Part shown: piece by piece, positions 7,835 to 15,953 of the stretch
Position numbering within the stretch: the stretch's first letter is position 1
Layout of the letters: each line of letters begins with the position of its first letter
Assembly (NCBI RefSeq): GCF_024347215.1
Contig: NZ_AP025282.1
Coordinates: 3,410,001-3,474,000, forward strand
Direction: 5' to 3'
Source of the DNA: Aliamphritea ceti
GTDB lineage: Bacteria; Pseudomonadota; Gammaproteobacteria; Pseudomonadales; Balneatricaceae
DNA: 64,000 nt
The notes under the pieces: generated by a model
Told to the model about the DNA's origin: nothing
The model's input: only the letters and a program-made list of their open reading frames with translations
Database searches by the model: none
Made by a program: the position numbers and the translations under genes

Positions 7835-8851
7835 ATGTTCAAGCTAAAGAAAGGGTTACAAAATCTGGCTATCACTGCCACTGTTGCCATGCTGCCGGTA
7901 CTATCCCACGCAGAAGAGTGGAAGTTCGCCATTGAAGAGATTCCAGGCTCTATTATGGATGCCTATGCACAGGAATTTAAACGTAAAATAGAAACCAAAA
8001 CCAACGGCGACATTACTGTGAACGTCTACCCGCTGGGCTCATTAGGTACACCTACTGAAATGGTTGAACAGGCTGCCGACAGCGTGGTGCATTTCGCCAA
8101 CGTTTCCGTCGGTAACCTCGGTACTATCGTACCGGAATCCCAGTTATTCCTACTGCCTTATACATTACCTTCTGAACCGGCTGCCATTTCCGAAATGCTG
8201 ACCACCAGCAAGGTGATTTATAACGATCTGGGTGAAGATTTCGCCAGCAAAGGCCTGAAACTTCACACTATGTATTCGGAAGGCCCACAGGTTTGGACAA
8301 CCAATAAAGAAGTCCGTAAGCCTGCTGACCTGGATAACTTCAAAATGCGGGTAATGGTTTCACCTATCCTGCTGAAAGCTTATGAAGACTTAGGTGCCAG
8401 CCCAACACCACTGCCATTCGGTGAAGTATACGGTGCACTGCAGCTGAAGATAGTTGATGGTCAGATCAACCCTGTACCTACTATCGAAGAAATGAAGTTC
8501 TACGAAGTAACCGACTACATGATCTGGGCCGGTGAACAGGAACTGGTAACAACTATCGTTTCCGGTACTGACTGGTACGAGACGCTGGCACCTGAGAAGC
8601 AACAACTAATCACCGAGACCATGACCGAAATGCGTGGTTTTATTGATGACGTAGTGACTCGCTTCAACCAGGATAAACTGGAAAAAATCAAAGCTGCCAA
8701 ACCTGATATCCAGTTCGTGAAGTTAAGCCCTGAAGAACAGGCTGTCTTCCGTGACCGTAGTAGCTCTACTCACTCAGCATTTACCGAAATTGCCGGCGAA
8801 CGTGGCCAGCAACTGCTTCAGGATCTGCTTGCCGAAGTTAATGCGAAGTAA
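7835..8851 (+). CDS. dctP: TRAP transporter periplasmic substrate-binding protein (DctP)
   Basis: This is the extracytoplasmic receptor of a tripartite ATP-independent periplasmic transporter, which imports organic acids using the sodium or proton gradient. It has 338 residues from the ATG at 7835, chosen because GAGG lies nine bases upstream and the signal peptide (ending near SHA-EE) starts there; an earlier in-frame ATG exists at 7811. The conserved arginine that binds the ligand carboxylate is probably in FKMRVMV. The region ASPTPLPFGEVYGALQ is typical of DctP. It heads the dctP-dctQ-dctM operon. The ligand is unknown; the divergent ureohydrolase suggests a guanidino carboxylate. Confidence 0.94.
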   Translation: MFKLKKGLQNLAITATVAMLPVLSHAEEWKFAIEEIPGSIMDAYAQEFKRKIETKTNGDITVNVYPLGSLGTPTEMVEQAADSVVHFANVSVGNLGTIVPESQLFLLPYTLPSEPAAISEMLTTSKVIYNDLGEDFASKGLKLHTMYSEGPQVWTTNKEVRKPADLDNFKMRVMVSPILLKAYEDLGASPTPLPFGEVYGALQLKIVDGQINPVPTIEEMKFYEVTDYMIWAGEQELVTTIVSGTDWYETLAPEKQQLITETMTEMRGFIDDVVTRFNQDKLEKIKAAKPDIQFVKLSPEEQAVFRDRSSSTHSAFTEIAGERGQQLLQDLLAEVNAK

Positions 8852-8900
8852 GCACCCCGCTGCTTTACCGGCTGAAATTTAATTAACCGGTAACAGGCTC

Positions 8901-8929
8901 CGGACAGCAGCAGTGCCCGCTGCTGTCCG
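8901..8929 (+). promoter_or_regulatory. Intercistronic hairpin between dctP and dctQ
   Basis: A perfect 11-bp stem (cggacagcagc / gctgctgtccg) with a 7-base loop sits in the 110-base gap after dctP and lacks a T-run. Such hairpins between a receptor gene and its membrane genes usually protect the upstream message or partly stop transcription, so that more receptor than permease is made. Confidence 0.65.
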
Positions 8930-8961
8930 ATCTCACTCTAGCTGTTCCCCGGGAGCCTATT

Positions 8962-9618
8962 ATGTCCCAAGTTATTACCGGATTGCTGAACCGGCTCGAT
9001 CTATGGATTGGCCGTATAGAAGCCAGCATTCTCAGCATTGCCATCATTGCCATGGCAGTCAATTCAATCGCTAACGTCTTCGGCCGTTATCTTTTCAACC
9101 AAAGCTTATATTTCTCCGATGAGCTGAACCAGTTTCTGATTGTGATCGTTACCTTTATGGGTCTGGGCTACATTACCCGCAAAGGTAAGCATATTCGGAT
9201 GTCTGCCTTTTACGACATGTTGCCTGCCCGCTGGCAGAAAATATTCATGGTCGTTATTGCTCTGTTAACAGCCACTGTGATGTTTGTACTGGCCTGGTAT
9301 GCGCTGGAATATGTAATGAAAATCGCTCGCCGTGGCCGTGTCACGCCAGCTTTGCAGTTCCCACTCTACCTGACATATATATGGGTCGCTCTGGGCCTTC
9401 TGATCGGTGCTATTCAGTACCTGCTGACGGCTATCAAGAACCTCGATTTACAGGACGACACTGTGTACATCTCATACACCACTGTCGATGAATACGAGGA
9501 TCCTGAAATTGCGGATGCTATTCAGCGCTGCCAGAGCAACAACACTGAAGGCACAAACGACGTTCAGTCTGAAACAGAAACATCCAAGCAACATCAAGTG
9601 CAGGAGTCTAAATCATGA
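8962..9618 (+). CDS. dctQ: TRAP transporter small permease (DctQ)
   Basis: This is the small membrane subunit of the TRAP transporter, 218 residues with four predicted helices (around 20-40, 55-73, 93-115 and 133-155). The conserved central part includes VFGRYLFNQSLYFSDELNQF and the GRVTPALQFP loop. After about residue 170 there is a long hydrophilic, acidic and Gln-rich tail that is longer than usual for DctQ. The start is ATG at 8962, preceded by GGGAGCC. It overlaps dctM by ATGA, so the two membrane subunits are translationally coupled. Confidence 0.92.
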   Translation: MSQVITGLLNRLDLWIGRIEASILSIAIIAMAVNSIANVFGRYLFNQSLYFSDELNQFLIVIVTFMGLGYITRKGKHIRMSAFYDMLPARWQKIFMVVIALLTATVMFVLAWYALEYVMKIARRGRVTPALQFPLYLTYIWVALGLLIGAIQYLLTAIKNLDLQDDTVYISYTTVDEYEDPEIADAIQRCQSNNTEGTNDVQSETETSKQHQVQESKS

Positions 9619-10895
9619 CCTTAATGATGCTAAGCGTAATGCTTATCCTGTTGTTATCAGGCTTTCCAATGATGATGCCACTGCTGTGTGCAGCTATCCT
9701 CGGTTTTACTATTTATTACCCGGATCTCAGCCTGCAACTGGTAATTCAGCAGATGATCGGCGGTGTTAAGCCTTCTGCATTGATTGCTGTGCCTATGTTC
9801 ATTCTGGCGGCGGACATTATTACCCGGGGTCACTCAGCTGACCGGCTGGTCGATGTTGTTATGCGCTTTATGGGTCATATACGTGGTGGCCTTGCGGTAT
9901 CGGTAACAACTGCCTGTGCTATGTTTGGTGCCGTGTGCGGTTCTACTCAGGCAACCGTGGTTGCTATCGGCGGCGCCATGCGTCCACGGATGCTCAAAGC
10001 CGGATACAATGATTCCTTCTCAATCGGCCTGATCATTAACGCTGCCGACCTCGCCTACCTGATTCCTCCGTCTATCGGTATGATCATTTACGGCGTAATC
10101 TCCGGCACCTCTATATCAGAGCTGTTCATTGCCGGTCTGGGCCCTGGTTTGCTGATCATCGTACTGTTTTCTATGTACTGTATCTGGTACGCCAGAAAAC
10201 ATAATATTCCTGTTGAATCTAAAGCGACCTGGTCACAGCGTTTAACCGCACTGCGTCGGGCACTCTGGCCAGCAGGTTTTCCACTGATAGTGGTCGGCGG
10301 TATCTACGGTGGAATCTTTAGCCCAACCGAAGCGGCAGCAATCTGTGTGCTATATGCACTGATTCTTGAGCTATGTGTATTCCGCTCAATCAATCTGAAA
10401 GACGTTACCGATATTGCACTTTCAACAGGTGCAGTTACCTCAGTCGTGTTTATTCTGATTGCCGCCGGAGCAGCTTTCTCCTGGGTACTTTCGTACGCTC
10501 AGATACCTCAGCAGATCATCGCATCACTGGGCCTGGAAGGTGCAGGCGTTATTACGACCCTGATTGCCATCAACATCGCCTTCTTCGTCGGCTGTATGTT
10601 TGTTGATTCAATCGTGGTGATTCTGATTCTGGTACCGATATTTGCGCCACTGGTAAAAGCCACCGGGCTTGATCCTGTTTTAGTCGGCGTAATGATTACC
10701 CTGCAGGTCGCGATCGGTGCAGCGACGCCACCATTCGGATGCAACATATTTACCGCTGTTGCCGTCTTCCGCCGACCTTTCGTAGACGTAATCAGAGGTA
10801 TACATCCTTTCCTCATAATCCTCTTTGTTGTGACAGCGCTGATGATGGCTTTTCCTGAAATAGCTCTCTTGCCACGGGATTTGGCATTCCGCTAA
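9615..10895 (+). CDS. dctM: TRAP transporter large permease (DctM)
   Basis: This is the main translocation subunit of the TRAP transporter, 426 residues, hydrophobic throughout with about 12-13 helices. Family features include the duplicated scaffold, the GSTQATVVAIGGAMRPRML region, the LIPPSIGMIIYGVISGTSI loop, FSPTEAAAICVLYAL, and the C-terminal GAATPPFGCNIFT loop. The length is usual for DctM. The start codon overlaps the dctQ stop. With DctP and DctQ it forms a complete importer. The ligand cannot be read from this subunit. Confidence 0.95.
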   Translation: MTLMMLSVMLILLLSGFPMMMPLLCAAILGFTIYYPDLSLQLVIQQMIGGVKPSALIAVPMFILAADIITRGHSADRLVDVVMRFMGHIRGGLAVSVTTACAMFGAVCGSTQATVVAIGGAMRPRMLKAGYNDSFSIGLIINAADLAYLIPPSIGMIIYGVISGTSISELFIAGLGPGLLIIVLFSMYCIWYARKHNIPVESKATWSQRLTALRRALWPAGFPLIVVGGIYGGIFSPTEAAAICVLYALILELCVFRSINLKDVTDIALSTGAVTSVVFILIAAGAAFSWVLSYAQIPQQIIASLGLEGAGVITTLIAINIAFFVGCMFVDSIVVILILVPIFAPLVKATGLDPVLVGVMITLQVAIGAATPPFGCNIFTAVAVFRRPFVDVIRGIHPFLIILFVVTALMMAFPEIALLPRDLAFR

Positions 10896-10925
10896 ACACA
10901 CATGCTGAATTTACTCCGCAATGTT

Positions 10926-10958
10926 TATCCGGTGTGGTCTTCCTGACTACACCGGATA
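10926..10958 (+). terminator. Hairpin after dctM
   Basis: A 10-bp perfect outer stem (tatccggtgt / acaccggata) is extended inward by a G-U pair and three further pairs around a 5-base loop. No clear T-run follows, so it could be a weak terminator or a 3'-end stabiliser of the TRAP message. Confidence 0.5.
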
Positions 10959-11061
10959 TCTACACCCTTGGTCGTAATAAACTGAAAATACTACATTTTT
11001 AAGCTTCTAAGCCGACAAGGTTAACCGTACAATCGGGACAAACTTTGCATAGGAGCACCCC

Positions 11062-11418
11062 ATGGATCTGAATACATTTATCCAGAATCTGACCAACTCT
11101 GCACCGCAGATGGATTTCGAAGACACCATGGCTGTTATTGAACAGCACTATAGCTACACCCCTACGCGCTTTTTAAATGGCCTGGGCGATAATCCGGTTG
11201 TTAATGAAGCCGGTACGAACGAAGGCTCCTGCAAAATTTTTGCATTCGCAAAACTGAACTCACTGAGCGAACAGCAAACCCTTAACTGCTTCGGCCGCTT
11301 CTACCATGAAGACGTTCAGCAACACCCCGATGCCAGCGACCACGGCAACATTCGCAGCTTTATCGAATATGGCTGGTCCGGTATTCAGTTCGACAGCCAA
11401 GCACTTACTGCTAAATAA
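11062..11418 (+). CDS. HopJ type III effector family protein
   Basis: This is a 118-residue cytoplasmic protein of the HopJ family. The conserved segments are FEDTMAVIEQHYSYTPTRFLNG, NEAGTNEGSCKIFAFAKLN, TLNCFGRFYHEDVQQHPD and the C-terminal HGNIRSFIEYGWSGIQF. The family was named after a Pseudomonas syringae candidate effector, but it is common in free-living gammaproteobacteria without type III secretion, and its biochemical role is unknown. No secretion genes of that kind are nearby. The start is ATG at 11062 with AGGAG about eight bases upstream. It is a single-gene unit, closed by the terminator at 11445. Confidence 0.9.
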   Translation: MDLNTFIQNLTNSAPQMDFEDTMAVIEQHYSYTPTRFLNGLGDNPVVNEAGTNEGSCKIFAFAKLNSLSEQQTLNCFGRFYHEDVQQHPDASDHGNIRSFIEYGWSGIQFDSQALTAK

Positions 11419-11444
11419 GCTCGACTGCCAGACACCGCACACAC

Positions 11445-11472
11445 AAAAAAGCAGCCATCAGGCTGCTTTTTT
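11445..11472. terminator. Bidirectional terminator between hopJ-family gene and tauE
   Basis: The sequence is A-run, gcagcc, loop atca, ggctgc, T-run. The A and T runs on both sides make it usable in both directions for the convergent neighbours. Confidence 0.9.
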
Positions 11473-11492
11473 ATGAACTGCATTTATTGTGA

Positions 11493-12296
11493 TTAACTCA
11501 CCGACAATAACATCTTCGCAGCAAGCGCCAGCAGCAACACGGCAAAGCCTTTTTTCAATACCGGCACGGGTAAACTGTGTGCCAGTTTTGCCCCCAGTGG
11601 CGCGGTAGTGAAACTAAGCGCGGAAATCAGAACGACTGCCGGTAAGTTCACATAGCCAAAGATCAACCAGCCACTGATTTCTACCGGCCAGCCATTAATC
11701 AGATAACCAATGGTACCCGCCACTGAAATAGGTAAACCAATGGCTGCAGAAGTGCCTATGGCCTGCTTCACATCAACGTTATGCCATGACAAATACGGCA
11801 CTGTCAGCGTCCCGCCACCAATAGACACTAAGGCAGAAAAACCACCTATACCTGTCCCGGCAGTGAACAGTCCCCAGAATCCAGGGATAGTCCGGCTTGG
11901 CTTTGGCTTCTTATTGAGGAACATCTGCACTGAAACAAATACCAGAAAGCAGGCAAAGAAGACCGCCAGAAAGACACCGCTCAGCGACGCTGCCAGAAAA
12001 GTCGCCAGAAAGGCGCCTATCACAATACCCGGTGAAACATTCTTCACCACTGGCCATATCACGCCGCCACGGCGATTATGCGCCCGCATACTGGAGACTG
12101 AGGTCAGAATAATGGATGCCATAGACGTACCCAGCGCCAGATGAACTACCTGTTCCAGTGGATACCCCTGCCAGATAAACAGGCTGGTGAGTGCTGGTAC
12201 CATTAATAACCCACCACCAATGCCGAGCAAGCCAGCCAGTACACCCACGATTGAACCCAGCGCAACATAAGCGAGGATAAATTCCAGTTCCAGCAT
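11493..12296 (-). CDS. TauE/SafE family sulfite/sulfonate exporter
   Basis: This membrane protein of 267 residues has about eight helices arranged as a repeat. Family signatures are GVLAGLLGIGGGLLMVPAL near the N-terminus and GGFSALVSIGGGTLTVPYL in the second half. Members export sulfite, sulfoacetate or related anions, but most are uncharacterised. The ATG at 12296 was chosen over an in-frame ATG at 12395 because the family starts with the first helix just after it, and AGAGGT lies upstream. It is followed by the shared terminator at 11445. The SulP anion transporter lies upstream on the same strand, separated by another terminator, so the two are separate units. The substrate is unknown. 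Confidence 0.9.
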   Translation of the reverse strand: MLELEFILAYVALGSIVGVLAGLLGIGGGLLMVPALTSLFIWQGYPLEQVVHLALGTSMASIILTSVSSMRAHNRRGGVIWPVVKNVSPGIVIGAFLATFLAASLSGVFLAVFFACFLVFVSVQMFLNKKPKPSRTIPGFWGLFTAGTGIGGFSALVSIGGGTLTVPYLSWHNVDVKQAIGTSAAIGLPISVAGTIGYLINGWPVEISGWLIFGYVNLPAVVLISALSFTTAPLGAKLAHSLPVPVLKKGFAVLLLALAAKMLLSVS

Positions 12297-12453
12297 TTGT
12301 TTGCGTACCTCTTTTATGACAATAACCATTTGAAACCCGGCCACTATTTCAAAACCCGGCGAGGAATGCAAAGCCAGATGTCTGAGATATATCACACCAG
12401 AAGGCTTTTTTCGGATACTGGAAACGAAGTATGCCAGTCACTATTCAGATACA

Positions 12454-12481
12454 AAAACGCCGGCTATAAAGCCGGCGTTTT
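12454..12481. terminator. Rho-independent terminator after sulP
   Basis: A perfect 11-bp stem (aaaacgccggc / gccggcgtttt) with the loop tataaa has A and T runs on both flanks. It most likely ends the minus-strand SulP transcript. Confidence 0.88.
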
Positions 12482-12500
12482 CAATGTATCAGATCGCTAA

Positions 12501-14060
12501 TCAGGCCAGCTTATCATCAGCCACTTTGTATTCAGGATCTTCAGCGCGATTAATCTCAACCACACTGCCCGCTTTTTCTAACAGGCGGATACATTCCGGG
12601 CTAAGGTGACGCAGGTGAATATCGATACCAGCTTTCTGATAACGCTCCACCAGAGAGTCGATGACTTCAATACCTGAATGATCCACTACACGGCAGTTTT
12701 TGAAGTCGATAATAACTTCCTGAGGATCATAACGTGGCGTGAACTGGTCACGGAAGTTCTGCACAGAGCTAAAGAATAATGGGCCGTTAGGCTCATAAAT
12801 CTTCAGATAACCATTGTTCTCCATACTGCTATCAACCCGCATATACTTGGCGTGCTTCCATGCGAATACCAGTGCAGAAACAATCACACCGACGATAACC
12901 GCAATTGCCAAATCAGTTAACACTGTTACTACAGTTACTGTGATTACTACGAATATGTCGGAAGGAGGAATCTTGTTAAGCAGACGAAGGCTGGCCCATT
13001 CAAAGGTACCAATTACCACGATGAACATGACGCCAACCAGCGCCGCAACCGGAATAATTTCAATCCAGCTGGAACCCACCATAATAAACGCTAGCAGAAA
13101 CAGCGCCGCAGACACACCAGATGCACGACCCGTACCGCCTGAGCTGATGTTAATCATACTCTGACCGATCATGGCGCAACCACCCATACCGCCGAAGAAA
13201 CCAGTGGTAATGTTAGCAACACCCTGGCCAACACATTCTTTGTTGCCACGACCACGGGTTTCAGTGATTTCATCAATCAGCGTCAGTGTCAGCAGAGACT
13301 CAATCAGGCCAATTGCGGCTAAAATCAGTGCGTAAGGAATAATGATCCGCAGAGTTTCAAAGTTGATCGGAACCATTGGAATGTGGAACTGAGGCAGGCC
13401 ACCAGCGATAGACGCCAATGGATTACCCGTCATATCCGCCAGTACGTCCTGCACAGTACGGGCATCCAGATCCAGACCGATCACCAGTGCTGTCACTGTG
13501 ATAATTGCCACCAAAGTAGACGGCAGCGCTTTAGTCAGTTTAGGCAGGAAGTGAATGATCGCCATAGTTAACGCAATCAAACCCAGCATCATCATCATTT
13601 GGCTGCCTTGCAGCCAGGTCAGGTTGCCGTCATCGTCCAGCATTTGGAACTGCTTCATTTGCGCGAGGAAGATGACTATTGCCAGACCGTTCACAAACCC
13701 CAGCATAACGGGATGCGGCACCATACGGATAAACTTACCCAGCCGGAAGACACCCGCCAGTACTTGTAAGATACCCATGAGCACCACAGTGGCAAACAGA
13801 TACTCTACCCCGTGCATTGCAACCAGACTAACCATTACAACCGCCAGTGCACCTGTTGCACCGGAGATCATTCCCGGACGGCCACCGATTGTTGCAGTAA
13901 TTAAACCCACCATGAAAGCGGCATATAAGCCAACCAGTGGTTCTACACCCGCCACAAAGGCAAAGGCGACCGCTTCCGGCACAAGGGCCAGAGCAACAGT
14001 AAGGCCGGAAAGCACATCGGCTTTCAGGCTCTGTGAACGCTTAACTAACAATTGCAGCAT
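12501..14060 (-). CDS. SulP family inorganic anion transporter with STAS domain
   Basis: This is an inner-membrane anion transporter of 519 residues. The transmembrane part covers about residues 15-405 and includes the SulP signature region (SGLTVALALVPEAVAFAFVAG) and the GMGGCAMIGQSMINISSGG loop. The C-terminal STAS domain (about 415-510) holds VVDHSGIEVIDSL, the usual nucleotide/phospho-loop. SulP proteins carry sulfate, bicarbonate or other anions, some as sodium symporters (BicA). The sequence does not settle which. The start is ATG at 14060. It stands alone between dinB and a terminator, so no substrate hint comes from a shared operon. Confidence 0.93.
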   Translation of the reverse strand: MLQLLVKRSQSLKADVLSGLTVALALVPEAVAFAFVAGVEPLVGLYAAFMVGLITATIGGRPGMISGATGALAVVMVSLVAMHGVEYLFATVVLMGILQVLAGVFRLGKFIRMVPHPVMLGFVNGLAIVIFLAQMKQFQMLDDDGNLTWLQGSQMMMMLGLIALTMAIIHFLPKLTKALPSTLVAIITVTALVIGLDLDARTVQDVLADMTGNPLASIAGGLPQFHIPMVPINFETLRIIIPYALILAAIGLIESLLTLTLIDEITETRGRGNKECVGQGVANITTGFFGGMGGCAMIGQSMINISSGGTGRASGVSAALFLLAFIMVGSSWIEIIPVAALVGVMFIVVIGTFEWASLRLLNKIPPSDIFVVITVTVVTVLTDLAIAVIVGVIVSALVFAWKHAKYMRVDSSMENNGYLKIYEPNGPLFFSSVQNFRDQFTPRYDPQEVIIDFKNCRVVDHSGIEVIDSLVERYQKAGIDIHLRHLSPECIRLLEKAGSVVEINRAEDPEYKVADDKLA

Positions 14061-14270
14061 AGAATTTCCGTGCTCCGGGAAAAATAATTACATCTCTACC
14101 CCCAGCCTACAGTTAAAACAGGGCTGTTAAGGTACAAATGACGTAAGAAAGGCGCAGGATTATATAACATCGCGACTGTGCAATGACAGCGCCAATTTGA
14201 AATAGCCAGAGGATTTAAACATGAAAATATGACAAGTCTTATGCAGTGACATCATCACCATACGTTTAAC

Positions 14271-15356
14271 TTACTCAAACAAACTCAATTGAACCCCTTG
14301 CTGAGGTTTATGCTCCACTAACCTGTAACCTAAGCCGATTAGCCGAACGGGTCTTTCGCCTCGTAACCACGCCTGCTCACACAGCTGCTGATAAAGTGCG
14401 AGATTAGGTGTCAGCGTCGACAGCTCAACCGTTGTCTGCGAGAAATCATGAAACTTAAGTTTCACAACTGCACCACTAATATCCCGCTGTTCTTTATGCT
14501 TACCATAACGCCGTTGCAATTCTTGCATCAGAATCGGGAGCTGTTGCAAGCAGGTCTTCAGATCCTGCAGGTCCTGAGGATAAGTATGCTCTACACTGAT
14601 CGACTTACGTTCACGGGATACTTTTACCGGACGCTCATCAATGCCTCTGGAAAGCTCGTATAAGCGCTTTCCAAACCGCCCGAAACGATCTACAAGTTGG
14701 GCCAGACTAAAACTGCGTAACTGGCCACAGGTTTCAATCCCCATGTCATGCAGTTTGGCGGCGGTTACTTTCCCCACGCCAAAAATCTTCGACACTGCTA
14801 AGGTTTCAATAAAATCATCCATATCCTGAGGCGTAACTACGAACAAGCCATCAGGCTTACGCCAGTCGCTGGCTATTTTTGCAAGAAACTTATTCCCCGC
14901 AACACCTGCTGAAATGGTAATACCAACTTCAGCAACAACCCGGGCACGGATCTCTTCAGCGATCAGGGTCGCACTGCCACCGCAATGCTCTGAGCCGGTC
15001 ACATCAAGAAAAGCTTCATCAAGAGATAAAGGCTCAATCAGGTCTGTATAGTCCTGATAAATATTCATAATCTGCTGAGAAGCCTGGCGGTATTTTTCCA
15101 TATTACCCGGTAACAAACGCAGCTGCGGACACTTCATCAGTGCTTTGGCTGTCGACATAGCCGAATGAATACCAAATTTACGGGCCGGATAGTTACAGGT
15201 GGATATAACACCTCGCCGGTCAGAAGAACCACCGATGGCAATAGGAATGTCAGTAAGGCTGGGATCATCACGCATTTCAACTGCGGCAAAAAAGCAATCG
15301 CAATCACAATGAATGATTTTTCTCTGTGGACCGGATGTCGTTTGTTCGTCAGACAT
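14271..15356 (-). CDS. dinB: DNA polymerase IV (Y-family translesion polymerase)
   Basis: This is an error-prone Y-family polymerase of 361 residues, as in E. coli DinB. The catalytic N-terminal motif reads IHCDCDCFFAAVEMRDDP, with cysteines in place of the more common valine and methionine around the catalytic aspartate. SLDEAFLDVT holds the other catalytic acids. Helix-hairpin-helix and little-finger regions follow. The C-terminus QLSLFE is a typical beta-clamp binding motif. The start is ATG at 15356. No LexA box was confirmed upstream. The gene order (winged-helix gene upstream, SulP downstream, all minus) shows no functional link. Confidence 0.96.
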   Translation of the reverse strand: MSDEQTTSGPQRKIIHCDCDCFFAAVEMRDDPSLTDIPIAIGGSSDRRGVISTCNYPARKFGIHSAMSTAKALMKCPQLRLLPGNMEKYRQASQQIMNIYQDYTDLIEPLSLDEAFLDVTGSEHCGGSATLIAEEIRARVVAEVGITISAGVAGNKFLAKIASDWRKPDGLFVVTPQDMDDFIETLAVSKIFGVGKVTAAKLHDMGIETCGQLRSFSLAQLVDRFGRFGKRLYELSRGIDERPVKVSRERKSISVEHTYPQDLQDLKTCLQQLPILMQELQRRYGKHKEQRDISGAVVKLKFHDFSQTTVELSTLTPNLALYQQLCEQAWLRGERPVRLIGLGYRLVEHKPQQGVQLSLFE

Positions 15357-15410
15357 AAATTACGTTACACAAGCAGTGCTGATGGGCTAAGTGTAATGCA
15401 ATTAACTGTA

Positions 15411-15445
15411 TAAAAAAACAGTGCACAATTATTAACTGCGCACTG
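15411..15445 (-). terminator. Rho-independent terminator of the winged-helix gene
   Basis: Read on the minus strand, cagtgc and gcactg form a stem with further pairing inside the loop, followed by seven T. It lies between the winged-helix gene and dinB, making them separate transcripts. Confidence 0.75.
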
Positions 15446-15481
15446 CTCAGGAGAGGAATAAAGAACTGGATCTATGATCAC

Positions 15482-15766
15482 TTACCTATCAAGCGACGAT
15501 TCCAGTGTCTTCAAATTTCCTTCAACCCAAGACGGATCAAAAGGTCCCCAATTATCAATGACATAATAGCCGTCGTTATTCCGACACCCATCCTGTTTGA
15601 AATAGATTTTAATGCCTAAGCCAGGTATGGCTTTAATGACGTCCTGAATGGTGCGCCGTGGCCAGCCTGTTTCCAGCATTAAAGCAGAGACACTGGGACG
15701 CTCAAGAGTATTCACCAGATGGGTGATAACTAAACGACGCGCAAACGCAGAATTGAATTTTTTCAT
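15482..15766 (-). CDS. Small winged helix-turn-helix protein
   Basis: This is a 94-residue predicted DNA-binding protein. The N-terminal half has a helix-turn-helix pattern (RPSVSALMLETGWPRRTIQD), followed by a wing-like region with NDGYYVIDNWGPFDPSWV. Similar short proteins are conserved in marine gammaproteobacteria, but I know of no assigned function. The start is ATG at 15766. It is monocistronic by the terminator that follows. Possible roles include a small repressor or nucleoid accessory protein; neither can be chosen from the sequence. Confidence 0.75.
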   Translation of the reverse strand: MKKFNSAFARRLVITHLVNTLERPSVSALMLETGWPRRTIQDVIKAIPGLGIKIYFKQDGCRNNDGYYVIDNWGPFDPSWVEGNLKTLESSLDR

Positions 15767-15953
15767 GGCGGGTTCTACATCCTTTTAGATTAATTGGTAA
15801 AACACTGCTAAAGCAGTACCAACAGCGCTATATCCTTTTAGCCTCTCCACTCGAAAGACCTTCACGCTTACTTTCAAGCATAATAATTTTGCAGCACGAA
15901 TACTAGTAGGCCCAAAAAATCTTTAAGGAACTTTCAAACAAAAATAACCGATA

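Noticed and set aside
11062..11418. Type III secretion effector
   Set aside because: The HopJ family is common in free-living gammaproteobacteria without type III systems, and no secretion genes of that type are present in the window.
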